Source: Methylococcaceae bacterium (GTDB taxonomy: Bacteria > Pseudomonadota > Gammaproteobacteria > Methylococcales > Methylomonadaceae). From it: 5,639 nt of DNA. The stretch is taken from positions 1 through 5,639 of the forward strand of contig JAUYMX010000091.1 of assembly GCA_030699345.1 (NCBI GenBank), given 5' to 3'. The position numbers and the translations under genes were made by a program. Positions 1 through 5,245 of this stretch are shown here, in pieces. Every line of letters starts with the position of its first letter. The first letter of the stretch is position 1. Below the pieces are notes generated by a model that saw only the letters and a list, made by a program, of their open reading frames with translations, made no database searches and had not been told where the DNA came from.

Positions 1-207
1 TCGACGAGCTGCGGCGATTCAAACCTTATTAGGCACCGCCAAGCTCAATGGCTTGAACTCGGCAGACTGGTTAAAAGACACCTTAGAGAAATTGCCCACC
101 TGGCCGAATAGCCGTATTGATGAATTGCTGCCGTTAGCACCAGAGGTCATTGAGGCGTTTAAACAAAATAGGCCTGAGCCCGCAAAGTGGTAGGGTTACA
201 CGCATAC
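1..207 (+). mobile_element. Right (3') end of an IS66-family insertion sequence
   Basis: This is the terminal part of an IS66-type element; the rest lies beyond the left edge. It contains the transposase C-terminus, a TAG stop at 191-193 and a 14-base tail ending in CGCATAC (201-207), which resembles the CGCTTAC ends usual in the family. The boundary at 207/208 is supported independently: the minus-strand toxin gene beginning at 332 keeps its family sequence down to about 208 and then becomes unrelated. The base pairs 208-215 (AATGAATC) would be one copy of the expected 8-bp target duplication. The other copy and the left inverted repeat are outside the window, so the duplication cannot be confirmed. 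Confidence 0.75.
2..193 (+). CDS. IS66-family transposase, C-terminal fragment (5' end off window)
   Basis: The frame starting at base 2 is open from the window edge to TAG at 191-193 and gives the last 63 residues of a transposase. The short C-terminal module of IS66 TnpC proteins is recognisable: an AAAIQTLLGTAKLNGL-like helix, a W-L-K-D-T-L segment, then RIDELLP, the usual ending of these proteins. The tail after RIDELLP (about 23 residues) is somewhat longer than in many relatives. The DDE catalytic core is outside the window, so activity cannot be judged. The gene runs opposite to the toxin gene that the element interrupts. Confidence 0.85.
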   Translation, partial: RRAAAIQTLLGTAKLNGLNSADWLKDTLEKLPTWPNSRIDELLPLAPEVIEAFKQNRPEPAKW

Positions 208-332
208 AATGAATCTATCTCAGCAAATAAACTATCGAAAAAATAGTCGCCAACACCTGCTTCTTGATGATCATAGAATTTCCGTCCTGTCGCCATATCT
301 TCCATGGCTGAACGAAGAACTTGGACTTTCAT
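159..332 (-). pseudogene. RelE/ParE-type toxin gene, truncated by the IS66 insertion
   Basis: An ATG at 332 overlaps the antitoxin stop (ATGA), as is normal for this antitoxin/toxin pair. The frame reads MKVQVLRSAMEDMATGRKFY, then a YFFDSLFAEIDS stretch, matching the N-terminal half of the RelE/ParE-like toxins that partner PF09720-type antitoxins (usually about 95-100 residues). Family resemblance stops at about codon 41, at the IS66 end (207/208). The frame then runs into IS DNA for some 15 foreign codons and stops at TAA, 159-161. Only 208-332 is genuine toxin sequence. The C-terminal half, which carries the catalytic residues and core strands, is missing, so the product should be inactive. 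The remainder may lie beyond the left end of the IS. Confidence 0.8.
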
Positions 333-544
333 TCAAATTGAGAACGTAATTCCTTTTTGGCTTGCTGCCAATCCAGAACTTCGATGTCGCCATCTAGGAA
401 TTTGTCTTCTGTCTCTTTAAGCTCTGTTTCATGCCAAGCCATATTAGGAAGACTGCTTTCGTCACTTACCAAATCTTCCCAAAGCGCTTCGATAATCTTA
501 AGTTTTTCGATGGCGGACAAGTTATGAAGTTCATTTATGTTCAT
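329..544 (-). CDS. Addiction-module antitoxin, PF09720-type (71 aa)
   Basis: This small acidic protein has the layout of the 'putative addiction module component' family: an N-terminal helix with LSAIEKLKIIEALWEDL, then a polar linker, a W-H-x-x-E-L segment (about residues 37-42) and a C-terminal D-W-x-x-A-K-K-E-L helix (about 58-66). Such proteins bind and neutralise RelE/ParE-like toxins. The length is normal for the family. Its stop overlaps the toxin ATG by 4 nt, showing translational coupling. No convincing Shine-Dalgarno sequence precedes the ATG at 544. Because the toxin is broken by IS66, this antitoxin is now an orphan, although it might cross-neutralise another toxin. The family assignment is strong; current function is unknown. 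Confidence 0.88.
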   Translation of the reverse strand: MNINELHNLSAIEKLKIIEALWEDLVSDESSLPNMAWHETELKETEDKFLDGDIEVLDWQQAKKELRSQFE

Positions 545-574
545 ATTAAGAAAGTGCCAGTTGCTAATTGGAAA

Positions 575-606
575 TGTTGGGCTTCATTGCATTCCGCCCA
601 ACCTAC
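575..606. repeat. Palindromic REP-like element (GTTGGGC/GCCCAAC)
   Basis: Perfect 7-bp arms GTTGGGC (576-582) and GCCCAAC (596-602) flank a 13-base spacer, with a CTAC extension. The minus-strand GTAGGTTGGGC form resembles an abundant intergenic repeat of methanotrophs and some other bacteria (recollection). It lies just 3' of the primase-like gene and 5' of the antitoxin gene, so on the minus strand it could form a hairpin between the two units. It lacks a T-tract and is not a classical terminator. Confidence 0.6.
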
Positions 607-615
607 CCCGCTTGA

Positions 616-1212
616 CTACCCGGCTAGAGTAGGACAAGAAGAATCTATGCAGGTAACCAAGGTAGGCATTTTAAGACTGAAAGAAGAGTTCTTACTCCAT
701 CGCAATGCAGAATAACCTGCGAGCAATCGATGACCAATCCATCTCGTATCCGTCAATGGCTGATGATTAGGAATATTGGCGAGCAGTAATAGCCCCATAA
801 ACCGTATCCATTTATCTCGAGAAACTGGCTCCATTCCATAACCGTGTAACGCTCTACCACTGTCGAATAGCTTTAAAGTTATCCCAAGTTGCTCATATGC
901 CCAATAAAAAATCTCCTTTTGCTGAATATCCTTAGTAGCAAAGTCAACCATTGGGATATGTGCTTCATCTTCGTGGCTCATTAAGACTGAATGTAACGCT
1001 AGCTCATACTCTTCTGGGAGCGAAGACAATTGGGATTCCAGCCAAGAAGGAGTCAGCTCACCCAACTTGATGGTAATCAACTCGCGTTGATCTTCGATAT
1101 GTTGTGGCGCGTATTTATATCGGGATAGGGATACCAAACACTGATCACCCAAACTATGGAGCCAGTGCGGTACCATACAAATTGGGTGGGTTTCAATTTC
1201 TAAAATATTCAT
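616..1212 (-). CDS. Small primase-like (AEP superfamily) protein coupled to dgt
   Basis: This 198-residue protein has no obvious N-terminal motif, but its C-terminal half shows an ordered set of primase-like signatures. These are H-I-P-M-V-D (D90) as a candidate metal-binding motif I, D-S-G-R-A-L-H (117-123) like the sGxGxH motif II of archaeo-eukaryotic primases, D-T-R-W-I-G-H (155-161) as a candidate motif III, and a closing L-R-W-S (170-173). I recall relatives annotated as 'primase 1D-like'. It is far shorter than a full primase, so it may be a nucleotide- or DNA-end-binding partner rather than a polymerase. The ATG at 1212 overlaps the dgt stop by 4 nt (ATGA), which indicates translational coupling and supports this start. 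The primase assignment rests on motifs read by eye; the alternative is a conserved hypothetical dGTPase partner. Confidence 0.55.
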   Translation of the reverse strand: MNILEIETHPICMVPHWLHSLGDQCLVSLSRYKYAPQHIEDQRELITIKLGELTPSWLESQLSSLPEEYELALHSVLMSHEDEAHIPMVDFATKDIQQKEIFYWAYEQLGITLKLFDSGRALHGYGMEPVSRDKWIRFMGLLLLANIPNHQPLTDTRWIGHRLLAGYSALRWSKNSSFSLKMPTLVTCIDSSCPTLAG

Positions 1213-2705
1213 ATTTTGCTGCTTCCACCATCGTAGAGTCGTCTATAAGTTACGATCGCAAAGTCATCCGTCATACCAGACAAAAAATCCACGAGTAGAT
1301 GCGCTCTTGCCATCCATTCCAACATGTCTCTTCTTTGTTGAGAGATATTCATGGATTCTTTTATCTCTTTTAGTGCGTGTTCATAGACTTTGAGATGTTT
1401 ACGAGGCAAAAAACTTTCCAAAGTTGATGCTAGTGCCATGCCTGTCGCTTTAGGTGATTTTTTTTCGATAAGTAATGCTTCTGCCTCTATGCTTGAAAGG
1501 TCAAGCAGCAACCCAAATCGATCCAAAATCCCATGGATAACTTGATATCCAACCAGCTCTCGTTCCCTGACTACTGGACTGCGATATAAATGCTGTTCGG
1601 AGAATTCGTCAATAACATCGAGTAAGGCTTGTGCCCCCCTAGATTTGCTTAGAAGGGAAAAATATTGGCCTTCTATAATTTCTTTATGATGGTTTATGTA
1701 TAGATTACAGGCCCGCTCTACTAAAACGTTGGTCACTGTTGTTCGGAATCGCACGAACCATGATGAGTTCTCTATTTCCTCACCCGCTTTAGGTAGTGCT
1801 TCTAGCATTGGAATAACGAATTTGTTATATCCTGCTGAAGATAATTTTTGTCTAAGGTTTTCAATTACATCCTTGTTTCTTACAACACATTTCTCAAGAG
1901 CGTCTTCTATATCGCTTAGGCAATATGAAATATCGTCTGCCGCTTCCATTACGTATACAAGTGGATGCCGAGCAGAAGCGGTTAATTTCAAATTACTCTG
2001 AAGCTCATCAAGAATAGCTGTTTCGCTGAAGAAAACCCCAGCTTTCTTAATTGTTCTGTTATTCTGTTTTGTGCCTATTCGTTCTGGTGTCCAAGGATAT
2101 TTCAAGGTTGCAGCTAGTTGAGAATAGGTAAGATTGTAGCCAAACTCATCGTAAACCCATTGCAGGCGAGTCGCTAAGCGGAATCCTTGCGGATTGCCAT
2201 CAAACGTGGAAAAGTCCGTATAAAACTTATCGAACTCTTCCTTTAATTTCGGTTTAAATTTATTTCTATATCCCTCTTCACGCTTTATGAACCACTCTTG
2301 AATTGATTTTTCCCCGAAGTGGCCAAAAGGAGGGTTTCCGATATCGTGCATTAAACAGGCAACTTCAACAAACGTGATGAATGCACTTGCTTTGTGAAGC
2401 GTTTCAGAATCGCCTATATTTCCAAGAAATTTTTTCTCGAGTAGCTTTTCAGTTATACCTTCTGCAAGGTATCTACCAATAGTTGCAACCTCAATAGAGT
2501 GCGTGAGACGGGTACGAACTGAGGCATTCCATTCTTGAGGGAAAACTTGCGTTTTAGATTGAAGTCGGCGAAATGCAGCGGAAAATAGAACTCTCCCTTT
2601 ATCACTCGCAGCTTGCATTGCAAGGTTTCGCTTTGGCCCGGTAGATGTACGTCGTCGTAAATCTGTAAGTAAAAGCTTGTAAAGCTCCTGCTCTTGTTTT
2701 GGCAT
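1209..2705 (-). CDS. dgt: Deoxyguanosinetriphosphate triphosphohydrolase (dGTPase, HD domain)
   Basis: Dgt hydrolyses dGTP to deoxyguanosine and tripolyphosphate in the cytoplasm, lowering the dGTP pool; some homologues starve phages of dGTP. The 498-residue length is close to E. coli Dgt (about 505), and the family motifs occur in order: FRRLQSKTQVF (45-55), R-T-R-L-T-H-S (H69), the HD pair in CLMHDIGNPPFGHFGE (H120, D121, H129, E132), FDGNPQGFRL (168-177), L-K-Y-P-W-T (201-206) and M-E-A-A-D-D-I-S-Y (D257/D258). Metal ligands and catalytic residues appear intact. The start is supported by TAAGGA, 9 nt upstream of the ATG (2715-2720), and by a good sigma-70 promoter. It is the first gene of a two-gene unit with the primase-like gene. 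Its setting among toxin-antitoxin genes and an IS fits an acquired defence role rather than housekeeping; that is inference. Confidence 0.95.
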   Translation of the reverse strand: MPKQEQELYKLLLTDLRRRTSTGPKRNLAMQAASDKGRVLFSAAFRRLQSKTQVFPQEWNASVRTRLTHSIEVATIGRYLAEGITEKLLEKKFLGNIGDSETLHKASAFITFVEVACLMHDIGNPPFGHFGEKSIQEWFIKREEGYRNKFKPKLKEEFDKFYTDFSTFDGNPQGFRLATRLQWVYDEFGYNLTYSQLAATLKYPWTPERIGTKQNNRTIKKAGVFFSETAILDELQSNLKLTASARHPLVYVMEAADDISYCLSDIEDALEKCVVRNKDVIENLRQKLSSAGYNKFVIPMLEALPKAGEEIENSSWFVRFRTTVTNVLVERACNLYINHHKEIIEGQYFSLLSKSRGAQALLDVIDEFSEQHLYRSPVVRERELVGYQVIHGILDRFGLLLDLSSIEAEALLIEKKSPKATGMALASTLESFLPRKHLKVYEHALKEIKESMNISQQRRDMLEWMARAHLLVDFLSGMTDDFAIVTYRRLYDGGSSKI

Positions 2706-2737
2706 TCGTTCTATTCCTTATCAGCTTTTAAAACTTC

Positions 2738-2767
2738 ATTATGAATGGGGCAAAGATAACTTGCCAA
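2738..2767 (-). promoter_or_regulatory. Sigma-70 promoter of the dgt/primase-like operon
   Basis: On the minus strand TTGGCA (2762-2767, 5/6 to the -35 consensus) is separated by 18 bp from CATAAT (2738-2743, 5/6 to the -10). Transcription would start near 2731, leaving a leader of about 26 nt that holds the TAAGGA ribosome binding site at 2715-2720. Confidence 0.6.
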
Positions 2768-2780
2768 TAAGAGAACAAGC

Positions 2781-2813
2781 ATGTCGAATAAGACAATAGC
2801 CCTAATCCGACAT
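2781..2813. repeat. Palindromic REP-like element (ATGTCG/CGACAT)
   Basis: ATGTCGAAT (2781-2789) pairs with the facing AATCCGACAT (2804-2813) except for one mismatch or bulge. The minus-strand form TGTCGGATTA resembles a dispersed repeat seen between genes in several methanotroph genomes (recollection). It sits just upstream of the dgt promoter. Confidence 0.5.
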
Positions 2814-2830
2814 TACTGTCTAGTCCATAG

Positions 2831-2876
2831 GATGTGCTGAACGTAGTGAAGCGCATCAATCGCGAGCGATGCCTCG
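2831..2876. repeat. Compound palindromic repeat between higA and dgt
   Basis: GATGTGCT (2831-2838) and AGCGCATC (2850-2857) pair except for one G-T pair. The second arm can alternatively fold with GATGC (2868-2872), and CGAG/CTCG (2863-2866/2873-2876) form a further small stem. The sequence looks like a dispersed intergenic repeat. It may end or stabilise the higBA transcript; no T-tract follows on the minus strand. Confidence 0.5.
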
Positions 2877-2900
2877 TTTCTCGGTATATCTTATTACCAG

Positions 2901-3194
2901 TTACACCGCCCTAAACTCAATCTTTTCAACAGCATCCAGATTGACTGTTTGCCTGGCATGCCAAAGATCATAGTTGTCCTGCATGATCAACCAGCTTTCT
3001 GGAGAACGACCCAAGGCTTTTGAAAGTCGCAGCGCCATTTCCGAGCTTACGCCGCTGTTGCCTTTTAAAATACGGTTGAGCGTAGAAGGCGAAACACCCA
3101 ATTTAGAGGAAAGTTGCCTGCCGGTGATACCAAACGGTTCCAGATAGACTTCCCGGATGAACTCGCCTGGGTGTGGTGGATTGTGCATAGCCAT
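2901..3194 (-). CDS. higA: HigA-family antitoxin (XRE helix-turn-helix)
   Basis: HigA binds and neutralises HigB and represses the operon. The 97-residue protein starts with the hallmark HNPPHPGEFI (4-13), then an XRE helix-turn-helix at about 23-62 (I-T-G-R-Q-L-S-S-K-L-G-V-S-P-S-T-L-N-R-I-L), followed by the conserved S-W-L-I-M-Q-D-N-Y-D-L-W segment (67-78). Length and motifs are typical. Its ATG shares one base with the higB TAA stop (TAATG at 3194), so the genes are coupled in the usual toxin-first order. A second ATG two codons downstream (3188) is also possible. The likely operator is the perfect palindrome at 3489-3505. The final 20 residues look like a normal tail with no truncation. 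Confidence 0.95.
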   Translation of the reverse strand: MAMHNPPHPGEFIREVYLEPFGITGRQLSSKLGVSPSTLNRILKGNSGVSSEMALRLSKALGRSPESWLIMQDNYDLWHARQTVNLDAVEKIEFRAV

Positions 3195-3472
3195 TAGAGG
3201 TAATCCTCATAATCGAGAATGAAAGCATGACCGTCGTGAAATTCAAACGTGACGCGCCAGTTGCCATTTACCCAAACCGACCATCGGTCGTTGTCTGAGC
3301 CTTTCAGTGAGTGCAACTTGAAACCGGGGATTTCCATATCTTCAATAGTTGTTGCGGTATCCAATGCAACAAGCTGCATCCTTAAACGTTTTGCTTGCTG
3401 AGGCTGAATACCAGCCACAGAGCCAGAATCAAAAAACTTTTTAAGGCCTTTATGCCGAAACGATTTAATCAT
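3194..3472 (-). CDS. higB: HigB-family mRNA interferase toxin with altered C-terminal residue
   Basis: HigB belongs to the RelE superfamily and cleaves mRNA on translating ribosomes. The 92 residues match the length and layout of Proteus vulgaris (Rts1) HigB: M-I-K-S-F at the start, L-D-T-A-T (37-41), K-L-H-S-L-K-G (52-58) containing H54 and K57, a G-N-W-R-V-T-F segment, and D-Y-E-D-Y-L at the end. In the plasmid protein the end is E-D-Y-H, and I recall H92 as part of the active site. Here residue 92 is Leu (CTC), one base from a His codon. Activity may therefore be reduced. Family assignment is firm; the activity inference relies on remembered biochemistry. There is no Shine-Dalgarno before the ATG, and the best promoter would give a nearly leaderless transcript. 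Confidence 0.93.
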   Translation of the reverse strand: MIKSFRHKGLKKFFDSGSVAGIQPQQAKRLRMQLVALDTATTIEDMEIPGFKLHSLKGSDNDRWSVWVNGNWRVTFEFHDGHAFILDYEDYL

Positions 3473-3478
3473 TTTTGA

Positions 3479-3507
3479 AGCATAGCATGTTGCGCATGGC
3501 GCAACAA
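3479..3507 (-). promoter_or_regulatory. Candidate higBA promoter overlapping the operator
   Basis: On the minus strand TTGTTG (3502-3507) and TATGCT (3479-3484) are spaced by 17 bp. The hexamers are weak, but they enclose the operator-like palindrome. Only 6 nt separate the -10 from the higB ATG, so the transcript would be nearly leaderless, consistent with the missing ribosome binding site. Confidence 0.35.
3489..3505. promoter_or_regulatory. Likely HigA operator (perfect palindrome)
   Basis: GTTGCGC (3489-3495) and GCGCAAC (3499-3505) are perfect inverted repeats around ATG. The palindrome lies 17 bp upstream of the higB start, within the candidate promoter, which is the expected place for autorepression by the HigA helix-turn-helix dimer. 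Confidence 0.6.
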
Positions 3508-3562
3508 AAATTCATTTTATTAAAAGGTAAGGTTCATTTCGTAAGGCTATAAAAGGAATCAA

Positions 3563-3611
3563 TGCACTAATTTTGAACACGCCCCCATGTCATCGCCTCG
3601 TTTTGGTGCAA
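3563..3611 (+). promoter_or_regulatory. Two NtrC-like enhancer sites, 31 bp apart
   Basis: The NtrC target is essentially GCAC-N7-GTGC. The site at 3563-3580 has a perfect left half (TGCACTA) with a degraded right half. The site at 3594-3611 has a perfect right half (TGGTGCAA) with only GC kept on the left. Each scores 6/8 on the core. Their offset is 31 bp, three helical turns, and their centres lie about 128 and 97 bp upstream of the predicted sigma-54 start at about 3700, close to the spacing at E. coli glnAp2. Each alone would be weak; the arrangement carries the argument. Confidence 0.5.
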
Positions 3612-3672
3612 TCCATTACGAACTGAAACAACCAACAAAACACAAGCAGTTGAAATAATTACGTTTTAACTT

Positions 3673-3689
3673 TTGGCACTGTTAATGCT
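3673..3689 (+). promoter_or_regulatory. Sigma-54 (RpoN) -24/-12 promoter for the candidate small RNA
   Basis: TTGGCAC (3673-3679) and TGCT (3686-3689) have the invariant GG (3675-3676) and GC (3687-3688) exactly 12 bp apart. This matches the TTGGCAC-N5-TTGCW consensus at all but one defined position. Transcription is predicted at about 3699-3701. No comparably good sigma-70 pair is visible at that position. Confidence 0.65.
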
Positions 3690-3698
3690 TTTATATTC

Positions 3699-3777
3699 AT
3701 GAACATGTTTTTGATTGTTCATCCCTGTGCTTGGTACCTTGGGCGTCCTATCTTTCTCCGATAGGACGCTTTTTTTT
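3699..3777 (+). ncRNA. Candidate sigma-54/NtrC-controlled small RNA (about 79 nt)
   Basis: The segment starts at the predicted sigma-54 start and ends at a strong intrinsic terminator; no credible coding region lies between. Its first bases form a 5' hairpin with perfect arms ATGAACA (3699-3705) and TGTTCAT (3716-3722) around a U-rich loop. About 20 nt of probably unpaired sequence (3723-3742) follows, a plausible seed region, and then the terminator stem with eight T's, a tail suited to Hfq binding. The NtrC-like sites upstream suggest induction under nitrogen limitation, comparable in logic to NrsZ of Pseudomonas, though I see no sequence similarity that I could claim. The terminator is on the + strand while the upstream gene higB is on the - strand, so it cannot end a neighbouring operon. 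I do not recognise the family. Transcription is inferred, not shown. Confidence 0.6.
3743..3777 (+). terminator. Intrinsic terminator of the candidate small RNA
   Basis: GCGTCCTATC (3743-3752) and GATAGGACGC (3760-3769) form a perfect 10-bp stem with a 7-base loop, followed by eight T's (3770-3777). The opposite strand has no T-run after the stem, so it works only in the + direction. Confidence 0.93.
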
Positions 3778-3812
3778 GCCTGACAATCTTTGCAAATTCT
3801 ACATTTTATATT

Positions 3813-3851
3813 CACTTAAATTAGGGCAAATAGTTTGCTTATCTTTAAGTG
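3813..3851. repeat. Nested palindrome upstream of the EAL gene
   Basis: Outer arms CACTTAAA (3813-3820) and TTTAAGTG (3844-3851) are perfect, and inner arms GCAAA (3826-3830) and TTTGC (3834-3838) are perfect around TAG. Both share one dyad centre at 3832. The 39-bp structure could be an operator or an mRNA-independent cruciform; it encloses the sigma-54-like element. Confidence 0.6.
3823..3839 (+). promoter_or_regulatory. Possible sigma-54 promoter of the EAL gene
   Basis: GGCA (3825-3828) and TTGCT (3835-3839) keep the GG and GC pairs 12 bp apart, but the -26/-27 bases and the C of CAC deviate. The predicted start is about 3850, giving a leader of about 64 nt to the ATG at 3914. It is weaker than the element at 3673-3689. 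The inner palindrome itself explains part of the match, so the call is tentative. Confidence 0.35.
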
Positions 3852-3913
3852 TGATTTAACCCATTGCGCGAATTCGACTCCAAAAGTGCAAAACTTAGTA
3901 ATGCTTTCCACAC

Positions 3914-5083
3914 ATGAATGAAGAAAAATTATTCCCCTACTTTCAGCCTATTGTTGGCATTGCCAGCGGCAGAATCATTGGTTATGAAGCCTTAGCCAGA
4001 CAAGTGGGTATCGACGGCAAGGTCATTTCGGCAGGCGAGTTATTCACCTCGCCGCATATTGCTGATGAACAACTGATTGAATGGGATCGTATTGTTAGGC
4101 GGCAAGCACTGCAAAAATTCAGTACCTCAGATTGTAACGGCTATTTAACACTGAACATTTCCGCACAATGGATTGACTATGTCGCTGATGTAAATTCATT
4201 ACCGACCTTGCTCATGCTTGATGAATTTAATATTGACCGAAGCCGGATCATTATCGAAATCACTGAATCCAAAGGCGACTTGGACAAACTGGTTGACGTT
4301 GTCGATGTCTATCGAAAGCATGGATTGAAAGTGGCTATTGATGATTTTGGTGCGGGATTTTCGCAGTTGGAAAGAGTCATGGCCATCCAACCTGACATTA
4401 TTAAATTGGATATGCGGCTATTTAAACAGGCCACTAAAGGCGGCATCGCCAGCGATATAGTGCATCTGCTAACCCGCTTGGCAAAACGCACCGGCTGCCG
4501 CATTGTGTGTGAGGGCGTGGAAACGGCCGAGGAATTCTTTTTCGGCTTAAGCTGTGGTGCTCAATATATGCAGGGCTATTTGTTTGCTCCGGCCGAGGCT
4601 GAATTTAAACATTCAAGCCATTATCAAACGCACATCAGCGAGTTAAGAAAAACCTTCCTAGACAACACGTTGACCAAAGAACAACACAAAATTCAATATA
4701 TCGCCAAAATTAAAATTCTTTGCGAACAACTTAAGCAAGCATTAGCAAGCGATTTCAATTTAAACCATTTATCAGCCCATCCCTTTGAAGAAAGTGGCGT
4801 GCTAAGGTTTTATTTGTGCAATAACGACGGCGAACAAGTATCGTCAAATTTTAATTTTGCCGATGGCAAATGGTTTGAAGACCCCGCACAAATTGGTTTT
4901 AACTGGGCATGGCGACCTTATTTTTATCAATTACTGGCACTTGAATCCGAAAATGACCACTATCGCCTGGTCACTTCAGAGCGCTATAGAGACTTTAATA
5001 CCGATGTGCTTTGCAAAACGTTATCGCTCAGGCTGGACGAGAAACGTATCTTATTAGTTGATATTGCCGCCGCATGGCTATGA
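3914..5083 (+). CDS. EAL-domain c-di-GMP phosphodiesterase with C-terminal YkuI_C-like sensor domain
   Basis: The EAL domain (about residues 5-230) hydrolyses c-di-GMP to pGpG. Key residues appear intact: E25 in Y-E-A-L-A-R, N81 in L-N-I-S, E115 in I-E-I-T-E, D143 and D144 in DDFGAGFSQL (loop 6), K164 in I-K-L-D, E200 in C-E-G-V-E and Q220 in MQGYLFAPAE, so activity is expected. Residues about 245-389 carry Q-V-S-S-N-F, G-F-N-W-A-W-R-P-Y-F-Y, Y-R-D-F-N-T-D and a closing L-L-V-D-I. This matches the PAS/Cache-like YkuI_C domain found behind EAL in Bacillus YkuI. No transmembrane segment or signal peptide is visible, so it is cytoplasmic. The ATG at 3914 lacks a Shine-Dalgarno sequence; the EAL fold begins within 10 residues, so a later start is unlikely. 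It lies between the candidate small RNA and a sensory gene on the same strand. No terminator is seen after its stop. Confidence 0.93.
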   Translation: MNEEKLFPYFQPIVGIASGRIIGYEALARQVGIDGKVISAGELFTSPHIADEQLIEWDRIVRRQALQKFSTSDCNGYLTLNISAQWIDYVADVNSLPTLLMLDEFNIDRSRIIIEITESKGDLDKLVDVVDVYRKHGLKVAIDDFGAGFSQLERVMAIQPDIIKLDMRLFKQATKGGIASDIVHLLTRLAKRTGCRIVCEGVETAEEFFFGLSCGAQYMQGYLFAPAEAEFKHSSHYQTHISELRKTFLDNTLTKEQHKIQYIAKIKILCEQLKQALASDFNLNHLSAHPFEESGVLRFYLCNNDGEQVSSNFNFADGKWFEDPAQIGFNWAWRPYFYQLLALESENDHYRLVTSERYRDFNTDVLCKTLSLRLDEKRILLVDIAAAWL

Positions 5084-5122
5084 CTTTAACTCCGATTTAG
5101 ACATCCCATTTACGCTCCAACC

Positions 5123-5171
5123 CGCACAAGATTAGTGAATGACCACCGCCTAACGCACTAAAAATGTGCAT
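5123..5171 (+). promoter_or_regulatory. Two NtrC-like enhancer sites, 31 bp apart, upstream of the sensory gene
   Basis: The site at 5154-5171 contains a perfect GCAC-N7-GTGC core (5155-5169). The site at 5123-5140 has GCAC-N7-GTGA (7/8 of the core). The offset is exactly 31 bp, as in the pair at 3563-3611. Their centres lie about 109 and 140 bp upstream of the predicted sigma-54 start at about 5272, nearly the same as the two main NtrC sites of E. coli glnA. Confidence 0.6.
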
Positions 5172-5245
5172 AGATTAAATCGCCTGCCTCAACACAAGCC
5201 CAACAATATCAGCTCAAACCTTAATTTGTAGCAAACCAGACAATG

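Noticed and set aside
431..715. A 94-codon + strand frame across the antitoxin start and the repeat.
   Set aside because: It overlaps two well-supported minus-strand genes and a palindromic repeat, and its product resembles no family I know.
1696..2001. A 101-codon + strand frame inside dgt.
   Set aside because: It is antisense to a strongly conserved dGTPase region and lacks a ribosome binding site or recognisable motif.
2744..2767. TTGGCA with a downstream TTTGC on the minus strand, considered as a sigma-54 promoter for dgt.
   Set aside because: GG and GC are 14 bp apart instead of 12; the sigma-70 reading with an 18-bp spacer fits better.
2781..2876. Closely spaced palindromes considered as a CRISPR array.
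   Set aside because: The units are different from one another, each occurs once, and there are no regular spacers.
3699..3764. A 21-codon reading frame starting with ATG at the predicted small RNA start.
   Set aside because: It has no ribosome binding site, its stop lies inside the terminator stem, and the hairpin arms explain the sequence better. Leaderless translation cannot be excluded, but nothing supports it.
4199..4503. Two overlapping minus-strand frames of 63-64 codons within the EAL gene.
   Set aside because: They are antisense to conserved catalytic motifs of the EAL domain and have no independent support.
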